Origin: Aquidulcibacter sp.
Lineage (GTDB): Bacteria; Pseudomonadota; Alphaproteobacteria; Caulobacterales; Aquidulcibacteraceae
Direction: 5' to 3'
Length of the DNA: 64,000 nt
NCBI RefSeq assembly: GCF_020253525.1
Contig: NZ_JADCBK010000002.1
Location: 1 to 64,000, forward strand
The first letter of the stretch is position 1; every line of letters starts with the position of its first letter. Shown here piece after piece: positions 63,758 through 64,000 of the stretch. A model generated the notes under the pieces. That model saw only the letters and a program-made list of their open reading frames with translations, had not been told where the DNA came from and ran no database searches. A program made the translations under genes and the position numbers.

Positions 63758-64000
63758 ATGCGCCTTAGAGCTGTCCTTTTTGCGACCACCACCATCCTCA
63801 TGGGCTCAATGCTTATGGCACCGATGGCTTGGGCTGCAGCACCGCCCACCATTGAGCGTACCCCCGATGCGGATCGAGCCAGCGCGATTGCGCGCGAGCG
63901 CGCTTATGCGGGCCTTAGCCTTGGTGACGCAATCCGGCAGGCCTTAATTGACGATGATTTGGAGTTTGCCTTCAAGTCTCTTGCCGCTTTGGGACGGGCA
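63758..64000 (+). CDS. Secreted protein, truncated by window edge
   Basis: An open frame of 81 codons from ATG 63758 to the end of the window. It encodes a signal peptide (MRLRAVLFATTTILMGSMLM, then APMAWAA) and a helical mature start (RASAIARERAYAGLSLGDAI, then RQALIDDDLEFAFKSLAALG). It may be a tetratricopeptide or other helical periplasmic protein, but too little is visible to name it. It lies 148 bp after ETF-QO. Confidence 0.6.
   Translation, partial: MRLRAVLFATTTILMGSMLMAPMAWAAAPPTIERTPDADRASAIARERAYAGLSLGDAIRQALIDDDLEFAFKSLAALGRA

Noticed and set aside
1-64000. tRNA, rRNA, CRISPR arrays, insertion sequences, prophage
   Set aside because: No cloverleaf with tRNA consensus, no regular spaced repeats, and no transposase, integrase or phage structural gene was seen.

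Overview
The window looks like chromosomal DNA of an alphaproteobacterium, most likely from the Caulobacterales or close to them. The evidence is the gene set and its order: a CckA-type hybrid kinase directly behind fliQ-fliR-flhB, with a CtrA-like box in front of fliQ; a DivJ/PleC-type kinase; a stand-alone DnaA domain IV protein resembling Caulobacter HdaB; RecA behind an alphaproteobacterial GAAC-N7-GAAC SOS box; CobT; divergent ETF-QO and uracil-DNA-glycosylase genes; and ubiquinone genes (ubiG, ispB-type). No rRNA, tRNA, CRISPR array, transposase or phage gene was recognised. This is a core region with a few accessory patches.

Layout. 1-831 has no gene but carries dense palindromic repeats. 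832-10484 holds a DUF4345 membrane protein, hdaB, sufE, a secreted protein, the DivJ-like kinase, several small conserved unknowns, prfC, a DUF2336 protein and a PAN-domain secreted protein. 10563-17335 holds an ABC-F ATPase, a tandem amidohydrolase pair (the second lacking the metal ligands) and cobT. 17421-19220 is an A+T-rich three-gene operon led by a TIGR04255-type protein; it is the best candidate for an undescribed system. 19475-27840 is an eight-gene fatty-acid beta-oxidation cluster on the minus strand: MerR regulator, two acyl-CoA dehydrogenases, a 94-residue unknown, OsmC, thioesterase, thiolase and the FadB/J-type multienzyme. Three of its junctions are 4-bp ATGA overlaps.

27878-35595 holds a candidate MerR operator, tadA, an A+T-richer PemK/MazF toxin patch, trxB, terC, a polyprenyl diphosphate synthase with a coupled small membrane protein, a tRNA N6-adenine methyltransferase-like gene and an Old Yellow Enzyme homologue. 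35596-42603 holds ispG, a RodZ-like protein, ptsP, lysC and ubiG. 42750-48192 is the cell-cycle, flagellar and SOS segment (recA, cckA, flhB, fliR, fliQ). 48228-58976 holds a YdeI-like protein, an M24 peptidase, queF, an amino-acid permease, tlyA, three secreted proteins (two with glycine zippers), a TrmA-family RNA methyltransferase, a YcgN protein, a neutral zinc metallopeptidase and a TIGR04283/TIGR04282 pair. 58962-64000 holds a soluble lytic transglycosylase, an unusual UDG-family protein, ETF-QO and the first 81 codons of a secreted protein cut by the window edge.

Functionally, the beta-oxidation cluster feeds electrons through ETF to the ETF-QO at 61948 and on to the ubiquinone made with UbiG and the polyprenyl synthase. 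CckA, DivJ-like, HdaB and the CtrA-like box belong to the replication and cell-cycle control typical of dimorphic alphaproteobacteria. All family names rest on motifs read by eye; no database search was possible.
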